Shown in pieces: positions 63,624-64,000 of a stretch of DNA of 64,000 nt (positions are counted from its first letter, which is position 1; each line of letters begins with the position of its first letter). A program made the position numbers and the translations under genes. The notes beneath the pieces are model-generated. The model saw nothing but the letters and a program-made list of their open reading frames with translations, was not told the DNA's origin and ran no database searches. The DNA lies in contig NW_026870425.1 of the NCBI RefSeq assembly GCF_963576545.1, forward strand, positions 496,001-560,000, read 5' to 3'. Source of the DNA: Limanda limanda (taxonomy: Eukaryota > Chordata > Actinopteri > Pleuronectiformes > Pleuronectidae).

Positions 63624-63800
63624 TCGCGCTCAGCACCTATGCTTTCCGCGTCAGGTCTTTTCTTTTCGGGTTGTCGCCAGATGCGGAAGCGTCGCGTAAC
63701 TCTGTGACGCACAGCAGCCGGGCTGTTCACATGAGACTTTGCATTGCTCCGCGCCAGTCAGCCCGTGATTCTGCTTTCTCCGCGGGTTGTATATGCTCCG
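63160..63800. promoter_or_regulatory. CpG-rich segment, possible CpG island
   Basis: CpG dinucleotides are frequent here (for example GACGCGGGG, CCGCGCC, GTCGCGTAAC, CTCCGCGGG) compared with the A-rich DNA before it. In vertebrates such segments often mark promoters. No TATA box or start site can be fixed by eye, and direction is unknown. A repeat-derived origin is also possible. Confidence 0.35.
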
Positions 63801-63839
63801 TTCAATGTAGGGGTTCGGGGTATAATGGTCTTCATAGCA

Positions 63840-63890
63840 CCCCCCCCCCTCTTTCTCTGTCTGTCTGCTTGTGTGCTTGTAGTGGGGGGG
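63840..63890. repeat. C10 run facing G7 run (hairpin or slippage site)
   Basis: A run of ten C (63840-63849) is followed, after a CT/GT-rich spacer containing CTGTCTGTCTG, by seven G (63884-63890). The runs can pair as a 7 bp stem. The lengths are also prone to sequencing and replication slippage. Confidence 0.6.
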
Positions 63891-64000
63891 CGGAGGACAC
63901 ATTTAATCATGTGAGGGGGAAAACTCGGGGAAATTGAAACTCCAGAAGAACAGCAGGGAACGCTAAAATACGGGACACATATTTGATAATTTATTTATAA
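63891..64000. other. Unassigned right edge
   Basis: Moderately AT-rich sequence ending TTGATAATTTATTTATAA. Nothing recognisable beyond the general impression of vertebrate intergenic DNA. Confidence 0.5.

Noticed and set aside
62937..64000. Transposon with terminal inverted repeats
   Set aside because: No matching ends or target-site duplications could be seen within the window.

Overview
The window is repeat-dominated DNA from a eukaryotic chromosome, most likely near a chromosome end. CCCTAA runs (vertebrate-type telomere repeat, TTAGGG on the other strand) recur on the + strand hundreds of times, and I saw none in the opposite orientation. Nothing looks prokaryotic: there are no operons, Shine-Dalgarno sites or credible protein genes. 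A vertebrate, perhaps a teleost, is my best guess from the telomere type and the CpG-containing flank, but the sequence does not prove it. If the orientation is the native one, the chromosome end lies beyond base 1 and the centromere side is to the right.

Layout. (1) 1-60229 is one uninterrupted satellite array, open at the left edge. Its basic unit is about 312-318 bp and is a dimer of two diverged ~155 bp monomers, here called A and B. B carries a short telomeric tract of one to three CCCTAA units, so unit length steps by 6 bp (306/312/318, plus a 313 bp form with one extra C). The array has nested tandem duplications: about 3.16 kb (14.5-20.8 kb), 6.78 kb (19.0-32.5 kb), 1.26 kb (34-36.7 kb and 38.8-40.7 kb), 1.87-2.5 kb (42-47.4 kb), and 4.73/3.95 kb (46.3-58.3 kb). 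(2) From 48.4 to 59.6 kb, eight B monomers carry a 247 bp insert ('E') in their telomeric tract. Each has a strong splice-donor match followed exactly 103 nt later by a splice-acceptor match. (3) From 58.8 to 60.2 kb the array becomes largely tandem A monomers, the older-looking edge. (4) At 60229/60230 the satellite stops and a second family begins: three copies (1166, 870 and ~656 bp) of AT-rich DNA with degenerate telomere repeats and two conserved blocks. One block, GC-rich, reads on the minus strand as a TATA box followed by hairpin-forming sequence, pointing toward the array. (5) 62937-64000 is single-copy-looking, partly CpG-rich DNA with no gene I can name.

No functional protein is supported. 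Long open frames in the array exist because unit lengths of 306/312/318 are multiples of three and few stops occur in that frame; 313 bp units break the frame. The best candidate for an undescribed system is the combination of a telomere-tract-bearing satellite and proximal promoter-like blocks that would transcribe UUAGGG-containing RNA leftward, as TERRA is transcribed in other species. That is inference and needs RNA data.
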